26,873 nt of DNA from an uncultured Lachnospiraceae bacterium (GCA_910587295.1 CAJULP010000081.1:1-26873), one strand, 5' to 3'; shown: positions 7,680-16,825, counted from the stretch's first letter. The notes: generated by a model from the sequence alone, not told the origin. Numbers and translations are program-made.

Positions 7680-9371
7680 ATGAGGAAGCAAAGACTTTGG
7701 AAAAAAGTATCTGGGGTGTTGGCGGCGGCAATGGTGTTATGTGCGGTTTCAGGGTGCAGTAAAGAGGCGGCGGAAAGTCCGGAGGTTTCAGAGCCCTCAA
7801 AGGCTAAGGAAGAGACGGCGGGAACGGAAGAGAAGGAAGGAACGCAAGAGACGGCAGAGGCGGAAACTTCCGGGATCCCGGAGCTGCCATTGAAAGAACC
7901 AGTGACGATCAATGTGATGGCATTGGCCGACGCGGGAAGGTCCGTAGACTATGAAAACATGTCTTTCTGGAAACAGGTGGAGGAAGAAACCGGAATAAAA
8001 GTGAACTGGACCGTGGCGAAAGGCGATGAGTTTACACAAAAGAAAAATTTGATGTTTGCCAGTGGTGAATATCCGGATGTCATCTTCGGAGGTGGAATCA
8101 GTGTAAATGAGGAGGAAAGCTATGGTGTGGAACAACAAATACTGATTCCTTTGGACGAGTATATCAACGAAGAGAGTATGCCGAACTACTATTCTCTTTT
8201 GGAGACCCGGCCGAACTTCCGCAAGCAGATGGTTGCGACGGATGGACATATTTACAGTATTTCGAGAGCCTGGGAGATTGGCTATAGTTCCGGCGGACAT
8301 TTCTTTATCAATAAGCAGTGGCTGGACAACTTAAACCTTCCGGTTCCGAAGACCATTGAAGAATTTGAAGCGGCGCTTAGGGCTTTTAAAGAAAATGATC
8401 CTAACGGGAACGGGCAGGCGGATGAGATTCCATTTGAACTGGTACTTAAGGATGACGCATCCTGTGCGGTAAGTAATATTTTTGGGTTATTTGGACAGCT
8501 GGATGTTCCCGGGCACTTGGTGCTGGAGGATGACAAGGTAGTATACAGCGCGGCCCAGGACGGATATAGAAAAGGTCTGGAATGGATACACACGGCATAT
8601 ACGGACGGCCTGATCGACGCGGAATCTTTTTCACAGGATATCTCCACCTACTATGCAAAGATCAAAGGAGGAAATGTTGGATGCTTTATAGGTTGGAGAC
8701 TGACTGGTATGGCTCATTCTTTTGAAGGGATGGAAGATCAGTTTGTATGTATAGATCCTCCCAGCGTGGATGGAGCAGAGACAGTCTGGTACAAAACGGA
8801 AGCGGCAGCAATGACAGGAGGAGCGGTTATCACGGTTAATAACCAGCATGTTGCAGAGACCATCGCGTGGCTGGATTACCTGATGGATCCCGATGTTGCG
8901 TTTCAGGCCCGCCAGGGGATATTCGGTGTATATCAGGAAAAAAATGAAGAAGGAAAAATTGTGGTAAAGACGAAAGAGGATGGAACGGATTATACGAATG
9001 AAGAGATCGGACAGGATAGTCCCGGACCTGCCGGATTGTTCTTTTTAACTTCGGATGTCATTCGAGAGAAATACATGCTTTCAGATCTGCAATTGGAGAA
9101 ATATCCTTATTGTGATCAATATGAACCGTTCCTGTGTGAGCAGTCACCGGATCTTATCGGCAGAGGGCGCTTATCCCAGGAGGACAGGGATATCAATTCA
9201 AGGTTAAAAACGGATATCAATAAGTTTGTGGATGAGAGCACCATCCGGTTCATATCAGAGGGTGTGACTGACAGCAGCTGGAACACTTATCTTGAAACTC
9301 TTGATACCATAGGGATAGAGGAGTTTATTTCTTTAAATCAAAAATCATATGATGCATTTAATAAGAACTGA
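7680..9371 (+). CDS. extracellular sugar-binding lipoprotein of the ABC importer, LipO/LplA-type
   Basis: The protein of 563 residues starts with a lipoprotein signal. A basic MRKQRLWKK is followed by a hydrophobic core and the lipobox VSGC with Cys26 as the lipidated residue, then a Glu/Ser/Thr-rich linker to about residue 62. The rest is a large solute-binding fold. A calcium-type loop DPNGNGQADE at residues 240-249 is characteristic of this large family 1-type group. It would capture the glycan outside the membrane and deliver it to the two permeases. AAAGGAG lies upstream of the ATG. It is last in the operon, 32 bases after the GH89 gene, an order different from the common binding-protein-first layout. 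A terminator follows at once. Confidence 0.93.
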   Translation: MRKQRLWKKVSGVLAAAMVLCAVSGCSKEAAESPEVSEPSKAKEETAGTEEKEGTQETAEAETSGIPELPLKEPVTINVMALADAGRSVDYENMSFWKQVEEETGIKVNWTVAKGDEFTQKKNLMFASGEYPDVIFGGGISVNEEESYGVEQQILIPLDEYINEESMPNYYSLLETRPNFRKQMVATDGHIYSISRAWEIGYSSGGHFFINKQWLDNLNLPVPKTIEEFEAALRAFKENDPNGNGQADEIPFELVLKDDASCAVSNIFGLFGQLDVPGHLVLEDDKVVYSAAQDGYRKGLEWIHTAYTDGLIDAESFSQDISTYYAKIKGGNVGCFIGWRLTGMAHSFEGMEDQFVCIDPPSVDGAETVWYKTEAAAMTGGAVITVNNQHVAETIAWLDYLMDPDVAFQARQGIFGVYQEKNEEGKIVVKTKEDGTDYTNEEIGQDSPGPAGLFFLTSDVIREKYMLSDLQLEKYPYCDQYEPFLCEQSPDLIGRGRLSQEDRDINSRLKTDINKFVDESTIRFISEGVTDSSWNTYLETLDTIGIEEFISLNQKSYDAFNKN

Positions 9372-9379
9372 TCAAAGGA

Positions 9380-9414
9380 GAAAGGGGCAGGTTAGGTGAT
9401 ATCCTGCCCCTTTC
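9380..9414 (+). terminator. terminator of the glycan import operon
   Basis: A perfect 12-bp stem (9380-9391 with 9403-9414) with a GC-rich core lies 9 bases after the binding-protein stop codon. The T-tract is short (three T inside the stem end), but stability and position support termination. Confidence 0.6.
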
Positions 9415-9452
9415 CGCTGTCTTAAAAACTCTTCTAAAAACTCGAAACAGAT

Positions 9453-9485
9453 TTGCTTGAAACTTTCCGAAAAATATACTATCAT
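9453..9485 (+). promoter_or_regulatory. promoter of the DUF6106-like gene, possibly also guaB
   Basis: TTGAAA (9457-9462) and TATCAT (9480-9485) are 17 bases apart. An overlapping alternative is TTGCTT (9453-9458) with TATACT (9475-9480), 16 bases apart. Either would start transcription about 30 bases before the ATG at 9519. Confidence 0.5.
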
Positions 9486-9518
9486 AGTAATAATATACAT
9501 TTCGGATGGAGGTCGAAT

Positions 9519-10013
9519 ATGAACGAGACATATGTAGAATGGATGGTCAAAAGGAAAGCCCCTACGTACATGGTAATACTCAGGTTTGTTCTTATTATCC
9601 TGACGGTATTTTTTGTGATGGCAGGGCTTATTTTTGTTCCTGCGATGCTGATCGGCATTGCCTTTGGCGTGGCGGCGTACTTTGTCAACCTGAACACGAA
9701 TCTCGAATACGAGTATTTGTATGTGGACAAGGAGCTGACCGTGGACAAGGTCATGGCTAAGAGCAGGCGTAAAAGAGTGGCAGTGTTTGACGTTGGCAAG
9801 ATGGAGATTCTTGCGCCGGTCAAATCCTGGCATTTGGATAATTATAAAAACAGGCAGGACAAGCGGGTGGACTACAGTTCGGGAGAAGAGAAGCAGCCTG
9901 ACAAAAGGTATGTTTTTTTCTATGACGGCCAGAAGCAGGTCATCATAGAGCCAAATCTGGAACTGGTGAAGGCGATTGCGATGGCAGCCCCCAGAAAGGT
10001 GTTTACAGATTAA
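9519..10013 (+). CDS. DUF6106-like membrane protein of unknown function
   Basis: A 164-residue protein with two closely spaced membrane segments (about residues 18-60) is followed by a soluble cytoplasmic part of mixed strands that looks like a pleckstrin-like or YcxB-like tail. It matches what I recall of the DUF6106 family of Clostridia; no role is known. The start at 9519 follows GGAGG at the proper distance. An upstream in-frame extension to 9453 would run through the promoter and is rejected. It sits 47 bases before guaB on the same strand and may be cotranscribed, which suggests no specific link to purine synthesis. Confidence 0.75.
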   Translation: MNETYVEWMVKRKAPTYMVILRFVLIILTVFFVMAGLIFVPAMLIGIAFGVAAYFVNLNTNLEYEYLYVDKELTVDKVMAKSRRKRVAVFDVGKMEILAPVKSWHLDNYKNRQDKRVDYSSGEEKQPDKRYVFFYDGQKQVIIEPNLELVKAIAMAAPRKVFTD

Positions 10014-10060
10014 TAATTGGTAACGAATTAAATATCACATAAATCACAGGAGGAAGAAAA

Positions 10061-11515
10061 ATGGGCCAGATAATTGGTGAAGGAATTACCTTTGACGACG
10101 TGCTGCTGGTGCCGTCATATTCACAGATCGTTCCTAATGACGTGGATCTGACAACTTGGCTGACGAAGAAAATCAAGCTGAACATCCCGATGATGAGTGC
10201 GGGGATGGACACGGTTACCGAACACAGGATGGCGATTGCCATGGCAAGGCAGGGGGGGATTGGCATTATCCATAAGAACATGTCCATTGAAGCCCAGGCA
10301 GAAGAGGTAGATAAAGTGAAACGGTCTGAAAACGGTGTCATCACGGATCCTTTTTCACTGACGCCGGATCACACGTTAGCAGACGCAGACGCATTGATGG
10401 CAAAATTCCGTATTTCCGGTGTGCCGATCACTCAGGGACGTAAGCTGGTGGGTATTATTACAAACCGTGATTTAAAGTTTGAAACTGATTTTTCCAAGAA
10501 GATCAGTGAATCTATGACTTCTGAAGGGCTGATCACTGCAAAAGAAGGCATTACTTTGGAGGAGGCAAAAAAGATCCTTGCCAAGGCGAGAAAGGAAAAA
10601 CTTCCCATTGTAGATGACGATTACAATCTGGCAGGCCTGATTACCATTAAAGATATCGAAAAAACAATCAAATATCCGCTCTCGGCAAAAGACCCCCAGG
10701 GAAGGCTTCTTTGCGGCGCCGGGGTTGGCATCACGGCAAACGTGCTTGATCGTGTAGGGGCATTGGTAGACGCTAAGGTGGATGTGATCGTCCTTGACAG
10801 CGCCCACGGCCATTCGGAAAACGTGCTCCACAGCCTTTCCATGATCAAGGAAAAGTTCCCTGACCTTCAGGTAATCGCAGGAAACGTAGCGACCGGGGAT
10901 GGCGCAAGGGATTTGATCAAGGCAGGCGCTGATGCGGTGAAGGTAGGGATCGGGCCCGGTTCCATCTGTACCACCCGCGTGGTTGCAGGGATTGGTGTTC
11001 CCCAGATTACGGCGATCATGGATTCCTATGCGGTGGCAAAGGAATTTGGAATCCCCATCATTGCGGATGGCGGCATCAAGTATTCCGGGGATATGACAAA
11101 GGCCATTGCGGCAGGCGGCAATGTCTGCATGATGGGAAGCATCTTTGCAGGCTGTGACGAAAGTCCGGGAACCTTTGAATTGTATCAAGGGCGTAAATAT
11201 AAAGTATACCGGGGTATGGGCTCCATTGCGGCTATGGAAAACGGAAGCAAAGACCGTTATTTCCAGGAAAATGCCAAGAAGCTTGTACCGGAAGGTGTGG
11301 AAGGGCGCGTGGCTTACAAGGGAACCGTGGAAGATACGGTGTTCCAGCTGATGGGCGGTTTAAGATCCGGTATGGGTTACTGCGGAACCAAGACCATCGA
11401 AGAATTAAAGGAAAGAGGGAAATTTGTGAAGATTTCCGCGGCTTCTTTAAAAGAAAGCCATCCCCATGACATCCATATTACGAAGGAAGCGCCCAACTAT
11501 AGCGTGGACGAATAG
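10061..11515 (+). CDS. guaB: IMP dehydrogenase
   Basis: This enzyme oxidises IMP to XMP with NAD+, the first committed step to guanine nucleotides, in the cytoplasm as a tetramer. The 484-residue length is normal. The barrel begins with the conserved TFDDVLLVPSYS. Two CBS domains are inserted at about residues 95-205 (SGVPIT, LPIVDDD). The catalytic loop GPGSICTTRVVAGIG holds the active cysteine at C303, the phosphate-binding strand IIADGGIKYSGD follows, and the mobile flap region contains EGRVAYKG and GYCGTKTIEE. AGGAGG lies upstream of the ATG. No separate guanine-responsive structure is seen in the 47-base gap before it. Confidence 0.98.
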   Translation: MGQIIGEGITFDDVLLVPSYSQIVPNDVDLTTWLTKKIKLNIPMMSAGMDTVTEHRMAIAMARQGGIGIIHKNMSIEAQAEEVDKVKRSENGVITDPFSLTPDHTLADADALMAKFRISGVPITQGRKLVGIITNRDLKFETDFSKKISESMTSEGLITAKEGITLEEAKKILAKARKEKLPIVDDDYNLAGLITIKDIEKTIKYPLSAKDPQGRLLCGAGVGITANVLDRVGALVDAKVDVIVLDSAHGHSENVLHSLSMIKEKFPDLQVIAGNVATGDGARDLIKAGADAVKVGIGPGSICTTRVVAGIGVPQITAIMDSYAVAKEFGIPIIADGGIKYSGDMTKAIAAGGNVCMMGSIFAGCDESPGTFELYQGRKYKVYRGMGSIAAMENGSKDRYFQENAKKLVPEGVEGRVAYKGTVEDTVFQLMGGLRSGMGYCGTKTIEELKERGKFVKISAASLKESHPHDIHITKEAPNYSVDE

Positions 11516-11533
11516 CTGAAAGGAAAAGCTTAA

Positions 11534-12547
11534 GTGGGAAATCTGGAACGTACGGAGCTTTATAGATGGCAGAAACATTTCTGCGATATGGCGAATATTT
11601 TTGTATGCTGCGTGGACGGGAACAACAATCCCCTGACAGAACTTGGCGGAAATGAAGCGGACAAGGAGCTGTTAAGGAAAGTGATCGACTATGAACAGTT
11701 CCGCAGCATGTTACAGAGAGTATCGGAAAGTACGCTGGAGGAACAGGCCATTGAGGCGACGGCTTACCCCAATCTGCGTTTGGCGGTGATATCCGCCAAG
11801 GCAGCCGGGAAGCCGGTGCTGAGCTGGCTTGTCTGCGGGGTGCTTTCCGATGCTGCTGATGTGGAAGATTATGATGAGGAACCCCTTTCGGGATTTACCA
11901 GTACCTTGAGCGGGAAACAGTTTGAAGCGGCGGTGGATGCACTGCATGACATCACCGTTTCTTTGTCTGCGTGGAAACTTGAGCTGGAAGCTGCAAAGGC
12001 AGAGACTATAAAGAGCAGAAAAAGTGAGCTGGAAATGGAAGAAAAGCTAAAGCGCGCGGAAACCCTTACGGAAATGGTGCGTCTTTTAGACAGTGAAGCT
12101 TCCATAGAAAGGATCATGAAAAAGCTTCTCCACCTGACAGGAAGTTTCTTAAGGCTTGGGGTGGGGGCGGTTTACAAAAGTCTTGAGGAAGAAAGCGGCG
12201 GGGAAGGTCCTGTCTTTGGCCTTGAGGTTCTTGCAAGCTGGGTAAGGGCAGGAACCGCATGGCAGGCAAGGGAAGAATATGACCCGGAATGCCGGGACTT
12301 TTTCAGGACAAAAAAGACATTGGTGCTTTCCTTAAGTTCCCGGCCCAAACTTGCGGAAAAGAAAGTGTTAGAGCAGTTGGGGATGACGGCTGTTGTGATC
12401 GTTCCCGTTAAAATAAACGGGGTGATCGAACGGTATGTATATTTTGGGCAGACTTTTGGGGAGCATATATGGGGGCTTGAGGATGTCAAGCTGATCAAAG
12501 AGGCTGCCAAAATCCTGCAGAGTATTTTAAACAGAAGGGTTTATTAA
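11534..12547 (+). CDS. PocR-like and GAF-like sensory protein without output domain
   Basis: The protein of 337 residues has three parts. Residues 1-110 resemble the PocR ligand-binding domain (WQKHFCDMANIFVCCVDGNN, then a conserved core around AVISAKAAGKPVLSWLVCGVL). A charged, probably coiled helix follows at about 140-180. Residues 190-335 resemble a GAF domain (LTEMVRLLDSEASIERIMKKL through IVPVKINGVIERYVYFG). No HTH, GGDEF, kinase or phosphatase domain follows, so it is a sensor looking for a partner. The GTG start at 11534 has AGGA upstream and is needed to keep the first helix; the next in-frame ATG would cut into the domain. It lies 18 bases after guaB and 57 before glnS. The function is unknown and the domain calls are by eye. 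Confidence 0.7.
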   Translation: MGNLERTELYRWQKHFCDMANIFVCCVDGNNNPLTELGGNEADKELLRKVIDYEQFRSMLQRVSESTLEEQAIEATAYPNLRLAVISAKAAGKPVLSWLVCGVLSDAADVEDYDEEPLSGFTSTLSGKQFEAAVDALHDITVSLSAWKLELEAAKAETIKSRKSELEMEEKLKRAETLTEMVRLLDSEASIERIMKKLLHLTGSFLRLGVGAVYKSLEEESGGEGPVFGLEVLASWVRAGTAWQAREEYDPECRDFFRTKKTLVLSLSSRPKLAEKKVLEQLGMTAVVIVPVKINGVIERYVYFGQTFGEHIWGLEDVKLIKEAAKILQSILNRRVY

Positions 12548-12604
12548 TTGCAGCGGGTATGCTATGATAAGTAATAAAAAAGTTTTGCGCAGAGGTTGGG
12601 AGAT

Positions 12605-14314
12605 ATGAGTGAAAAAGAATTAATGAATGAAAATGCGGAAATTTTGGAAGAAGAAAAGACTGTTTCCAGAAATTTTATTGAACAGATTATAGATAAGGAT
12701 TTATCGGAGGGCGTATATGAGGGGGTCCACACCAGATTCCCGCCGGAACCTAACGGATACCTGCACATCGGACATGCCAAGAGTATCCTTTTAAATTACG
12801 GGCTAGCCAAGGAATACGGCGGCAAGTTTAACATGCGGTTTGACGATACCAACCCTACCAAGGAAAAGACGGAGTTCGTGGAGTCTATTCTGGCAGACAT
12901 TAAATGGCTGGGGGCCGACTGGGAGGACAGACTGTTTTTTGCGTCTGATTATTTTGAGCAGATGTATGAGGGCGCTGTCAGGCTGATCAAAAAGGGGAAG
13001 GCTTATGTGTCTGATCTTTCCGCAGAAGAAATGCGGGAATACAGGGGAACTTTGACGGAGCCGGGGAAAAATGACCCCAACAGGGAACGGCCCATAGAGG
13101 AAAGCCTTATTTTGTTTGAAAAGATGAAAAACGGGGAATTTGCAGACGGGGAAAAGACGCTCCGCGCCAAGATCGATATGACATCCCCGAATATCAACAT
13201 GCGGGATCCCATCATATATCGGGTTGCCCATATGAACCATCATAATACCGGTGATAAGTGGTGTATTTACCCCATGTATGATTTTGCGCATCCCATTGAG
13301 GATGCCATAGAAGGGATTACCCATTCTATCTGTACCCTTGAATTTGAAGACCACAGGCCCTTGTATGACTGGGTGGTGAGGGAGCTGGAATATCCTCATC
13401 CTCCAAAGCAGATCGAGTTTGCCAAGATGTATTTGACCAATGTGGTCACCGGAAAGAGATATATCAAAAAGCTGGTGGAAGAAGGGATCGTGGATGGCTG
13501 GGACGACCCCAGGCTGGTGTCCATAGCGGCCTTAAGGCGCAGGGGCTTTACGCCGGAATCCATCCGGATGTTTGTGGATCTTTGCGGTGTGTCTAAGAGT
13601 AATTCTTCTGCGGATTATGCGATGTTAGAATACTGCATCAGGGAAGATCTTAAGTTAAAGCGGCCTCGTATGATGGCGGCATTAGATCCGGTGAAGCTTG
13701 TCATTGACAATTATCCGGAGGGCCAAAGCGAGATGCTGGATGTAGCCAACAACCTGGAAAACGAGGAGATGGGATACCGCAAGGTTCCTTTTGGCAGAGA
13801 GCTTTATATTGACAGGGAAGACTTTATGGAGGAGCCGCCTAAAAAGTATTTCAGGCTGTTCCCGGGAAATGAAGTGCGCCTGATGAATGCTTATTTTGTG
13901 ACCTGTACAGGCTGTGTAAAGGATGAAAACGGTAAGGTTATAGAAGTGCACTGTACCTATGACCCGGAGACGAAGTGCGGCACAGGGTTTACCGGAAGAA
14001 AGGTAAAAGGGACCATCCACTGGGTTCCTGCAAAAGAAGCGGTCAAAGCGGAAGTGCGCCTTTATGAAAATATCATAGATGAAGAGAAGGGTGTATATAA
14101 TGAGGATGGCAGCCTGAATTTGAACCCGGACTCTCTTAAAGTATTAAAGGAATGCTTTTTGGAACCGGCACTTTCGGAAGCTGAGGCTTATGACAGTTTC
14201 CAGTTTGTCAGACAGGGGTATTTTTGTGTGGACGCAAAGGATTCCAAAGAAGGGGCGCTCGTCTTTAACAGGATCGTGTCCCTAAAAAGCTCTTATGTAT
14301 TGCCTAAAGTATAA
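12605..14314 (+). CDS. glnS: glutaminyl-tRNA synthetase
   Basis: This class I synthetase charges tRNA-Gln with glutamine. It has 569 residues. The ATP motif HIGH is at residues 54-57 within PPEPNGYLHIGHAKS. The position of KMSKS is taken by VVTGKRYIKKLVEEG, a clostridial variant, and precedes DGWDDPRL and ALRRRGFTPESIR, all typical of GlnRS rather than GluRS. The anticodon-binding beta-barrel domains follow (DPVKLVIDNY onward). The ATG at 12605 is preceded by AGAGG; a TTG nine bases earlier is less likely. Many Firmicutes lack this enzyme and use the GatCAB route, so its presence reflects the subset that acquired glnS. No T-box leader fits in the 57-base gap upstream. Confidence 0.97.
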   Translation: MSEKELMNENAEILEEEKTVSRNFIEQIIDKDLSEGVYEGVHTRFPPEPNGYLHIGHAKSILLNYGLAKEYGGKFNMRFDDTNPTKEKTEFVESILADIKWLGADWEDRLFFASDYFEQMYEGAVRLIKKGKAYVSDLSAEEMREYRGTLTEPGKNDPNRERPIEESLILFEKMKNGEFADGEKTLRAKIDMTSPNINMRDPIIYRVAHMNHHNTGDKWCIYPMYDFAHPIEDAIEGITHSICTLEFEDHRPLYDWVVRELEYPHPPKQIEFAKMYLTNVVTGKRYIKKLVEEGIVDGWDDPRLVSIAALRRRGFTPESIRMFVDLCGVSKSNSSADYAMLEYCIREDLKLKRPRMMAALDPVKLVIDNYPEGQSEMLDVANNLENEEMGYRKVPFGRELYIDREDFMEEPPKKYFRLFPGNEVRLMNAYFVTCTGCVKDENGKVIEVHCTYDPETKCGTGFTGRKVKGTIHWVPAKEAVKAEVRLYENIIDEEKGVYNEDGSLNLNPDSLKVLKECFLEPALSEAEAYDSFQFVRQGYFCVDAKDSKEGALVFNRIVSLKSSYVLPKV

Positions 14315-14339
14315 ATAAAATAAATGGAGGATGGAAAGT

Positions 14340-15191
14340 ATGGGTTTATTGGACGGTTTAGGGTTTAGCGGGTTAAAGAAATTGGAGAAGGCAAATATTT
14401 ATGAGGAGCCTGCAAAGGAGAAGGCGCAGGATGCGGTGAAGGCAGCGCCGGTGGTAAAAGAGACGGACTTTTTATTCGATAAAAGTTACGACTGCCCGGT
14501 CTGCGGCGAAAAGATCAAGGCAAGAACCTTAAGGGCAGGAAAAGCAAGACTGATTCGTTCCGATATGGATCTGCGCCCGGTTTATGAAAATATTGAGCCT
14601 TTGAAATATGACCCGGTAGTATGCCCGAAATGCGGATATTCGGCGCTTGCAAGGTATTTTTCCACCATACTTTCGAACCAGGTCAAAGAAGTCAAAGAAA
14701 ATATCTGCCAGAGTTTTCAGGGGAATATCAAAGAGCAGGAAGCCTATTCCTACGAGGATGCGCTGTACCGCTATAAGCTGTGTCTTGCCAATGCGATCGT
14801 GAAAAAAGCTAAGGCAAGCGAAAAGGCTTACATATGCTTAAAGGCCGGGTGGCTTTTGAGGAGCTATCAGGAAAATCTGCAGGCTTCACAGGAAGAGACG
14901 GATCCGAAGAAGTTAGAGGAGCTTAAGGCACAGGAGCAGGAATTTTTGCAAAATGCAATGGAAGGCTTTTTTGCGGCAAGGCAGACGGAGAGCTATCCCA
15001 TGTGCGGCATGGACGAGACAACGGTGGATTATCTGTCCGCAGTGCTTGCCATGGAACACGGCCAGTTAGACGTGGCTTCCAGGATCATCTCGACCATTAT
15101 CACCTCACCTTCGGCAAATGCCCGTATGAAGGACAGAGCAAGAGACGTGAAAGAAACGATCCTGACAAAGATGAAGGAAAAAAACGCATAA
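14340..15191 (+). CDS. DUF2225 family zinc-motif protein
   Basis: The product has 283 residues. Two CxxC pairs, CPVC at 52-55 and CPKC at 95-98, flank the conserved stretch with IRSDMDLRP and form a probable zinc ribbon typical of DUF2225 proteins. The remainder is helical and tetratricopeptide-like (YEDALYRYKLCLANAIVKK), with repeated A/K/E-rich helices. It is predicted to be soluble. The role is unknown; a scaffold or regulatory part is plausible. GGAGG at 14326-14330 abuts an in-frame ATG at 14331 but stands 9 bases before the ATG at 14340, so the latter is chosen. The gene ends in TAATG, where the TAA overlaps the ATG of the next gene, suggesting translational coupling. Confidence 0.85.
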   Translation: MGLLDGLGFSGLKKLEKANIYEEPAKEKAQDAVKAAPVVKETDFLFDKSYDCPVCGEKIKARTLRAGKARLIRSDMDLRPVYENIEPLKYDPVVCPKCGYSALARYFSTILSNQVKEVKENICQSFQGNIKEQEAYSYEDALYRYKLCLANAIVKKAKASEKAYICLKAGWLLRSYQENLQASQEETDPKKLEELKAQEQEFLQNAMEGFFAARQTESYPMCGMDETTVDYLSAVLAMEHGQLDVASRIISTIITSPSANARMKDRARDVKETILTKMKEKNA

Positions 15192-16696
15192 TGACGGATT
15201 TGGCAATTCAATTAACGGAAAAATCAAATAAATGTCTCTATCAGCAGATTTATGAGTATATCAGGGACGAGATCAGAGGGGGGAAGCTTCTTGCAGGGGA
15301 GAGGCTTCCCTCAACCCGTTCTTTAGCGGATCATCTGCAGGTGGCAAGAAGCACGGTGGACTATGCCTACGGTCAGCTTGTGGCGGAAGGGTACCTGGAG
15401 GCAAAATCCCAGAGAGGGTATTTTGTCAGTCATGTGGAAGATCTGCTGGAACTTTCCACCGTGTATGGGCAGGGGCAGCCTCGCTCATCCGGTCAAAAGC
15501 CGGCTGGCAGCACGGCGGCCGGTAAGCCATCATCCGAAAAGCCGGTGTCCGGCCCTTTGGTATCCGGTCTTGCGGCGGGAAGGGAAGAGGCAAGGATCCG
15601 CTATGACTTCTCCCCCCATGCTATCAGTCTGAAGCATTTTCCTTTTTCCACATGGAAAAAGATCACGCGGAATATTTTGGTGGATGCCAACAGTGAAATG
15701 TTTGCAAGAGGAGATTCCCAGGGGGATTATTCCCTCAGGGAGACCATAGGGAGATATCTTCACTCATCAAGGGGGGTGAACTGCTCCCCGGAACAGATCA
15801 TCGTGGGGGCAGGAACGGATTATTTGTTTTTGCTTCTGGAAAAGATCTTAGGACGGCATGTTCCCATTGCAATGGAAGAACCTACTTATGAACGGGCTTA
15901 TCAGATTTTCCGTTCTTTTGCCTATGAGATTCTGGCGGTGCCTGTGGACCAGAGTGGTATGAGCGTTAAGGAGCTGAAAAAGACCAACGCACGGCTTGCC
16001 TATGTGATGCCTTCCCACCAGTATCCCACCGGGGTAGTGATGCCGATCGGAAGGCGGATGGAGCTTTTGCGGTGGGCTAAGGAAGGGCAGGGGCGTTACC
16101 TGATCGAGGATGACTACGACAGCGAGTTCCGCTACCGGGGGAAGCCGATCCCCAGCTTACAGGCGTCGGACCAGGCCGGACGGGTGATCTATATGGGAAC
16201 CTTTTCCAAATCCATTGCCCCGGCAATTCGGGCAGGCTACATGGTGCTTCCGGAAAGCCTCCTTAAGGCGTACAGGGAAAATTGTGGCTGCTATGCCTCC
16301 ACGGTTTCCCGGATAGACCAGCGTATTCTAGACGAATTTATCAAGGACGGATATTTTGAGCGGTATTTGAATAAGATGAGAAAGATATACCGGGAAAGGC
16401 ATGACTATCTTTTGGGGCTACTTTCACCTTTTTCCGGCGGTTTTCGTATTTTTGGGGAAAATGCCGGGCTGCACTTACTGCTTACCAGCAAAAAAGGCGT
16501 ACCGGAAAAAGAACTTGTAAAGTCGGCCGAAGCGGAAGGAGTCAGGATTTATGGCATGTCCAAAGCCTGTATGCAGGGGAGGGGGGCGGATGCTTTTTTC
16601 CGCAATACGATCCTTGCAGGCTATGGGGGGTTGGAAATGGAAGAACTGGAAGAAGGAGTGGGGCGCTTAAAGAAGGCCTGGCGGGAGTATATGTAA
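15191..16696 (+). CDS. MocR/PdxR-type GntR regulator with aminotransferase-like domain
   Basis: The 501-residue protein has a GntR winged helix at about 10-80 (GERLPSTRSLADHLQVARSTV) and a fold-type I aminotransferase domain from about 135 to the end. The PLP-binding lysine is K340 in GTFSKSIAPAIRAGYM; the cofactor aspartate region reads IEDDYDSEFRY. Members use PLP or related amine ligands to control vitamin B6, amino acid or GABA genes. The linker (about 95-130) is rich in Ser, Gly and Pro. No pdxST or similar target lies in the window, so its regulon is unknown. The start is fixed by the overlap with the preceding stop and by AAGGAAA upstream. A terminator overlaps its stop codon. Confidence 0.92.
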   Translation: MTDLAIQLTEKSNKCLYQQIYEYIRDEIRGGKLLAGERLPSTRSLADHLQVARSTVDYAYGQLVAEGYLEAKSQRGYFVSHVEDLLELSTVYGQGQPRSSGQKPAGSTAAGKPSSEKPVSGPLVSGLAAGREEARIRYDFSPHAISLKHFPFSTWKKITRNILVDANSEMFARGDSQGDYSLRETIGRYLHSSRGVNCSPEQIIVGAGTDYLFLLLEKILGRHVPIAMEEPTYERAYQIFRSFAYEILAVPVDQSGMSVKELKKTNARLAYVMPSHQYPTGVVMPIGRRMELLRWAKEGQGRYLIEDDYDSEFRYRGKPIPSLQASDQAGRVIYMGTFSKSIAPAIRAGYMVLPESLLKAYRENCGCYASTVSRIDQRILDEFIKDGYFERYLNKMRKIYRERHDYLLGLLSPFSGGFRIFGENAGLHLLLTSKKGVPEKELVKSAEAEGVRIYGMSKACMQGRGADAFFRNTILAGYGGLEMEELEEGVGRLKKAWREYM

Positions 16697-16732
16697 AGAG
16701 CCTGATGACATTGCTGCACAGGCTCTTTTTTT
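16695..16732 (+). terminator. strong terminator after the MocR-type gene
   Basis: A perfect 10-bp stem, AAAGAGCCTG (16695-16704) with CAGGCTCTTT (16719-16728), encloses a 14-base loop and runs into a T-tract. The first stem base is within the stop codon. It isolates the following export operon from the genes before it. Confidence 0.85.
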
Positions 16733-16825
16733 AGAAAAATTTAAGATTTTTTTATAGATTATTGTAACAATTAGGTCATATAATACGTTATGTTAAATGT
16801 ATAACAAATTCAGCGCATTTAGGTA

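Noticed and set aside
10472..11188. 238-codon open frame on the minus strand
   Set aside because: Antisense to guaB, whose catalytic motifs are intact; no family features.
12548..12604. T-box or other leader before glnS
   Set aside because: Only 57 bases are available and no T-box sequence or terminator hairpin is seen.
13585..13605. VSKSNS stretch as the KMSKS motif of GlnRS
   Set aside because: Alignment by memory with E. coli GlnRS places KMSKS earlier, at VVTGKR before DGWDDPRL; this stretch matches the later region.
16787..16805. GTTAT-N9-ATAAC dyad upstream of the export operon
   Set aside because: Only five bases per arm in an AT-rich stretch, likely by chance.
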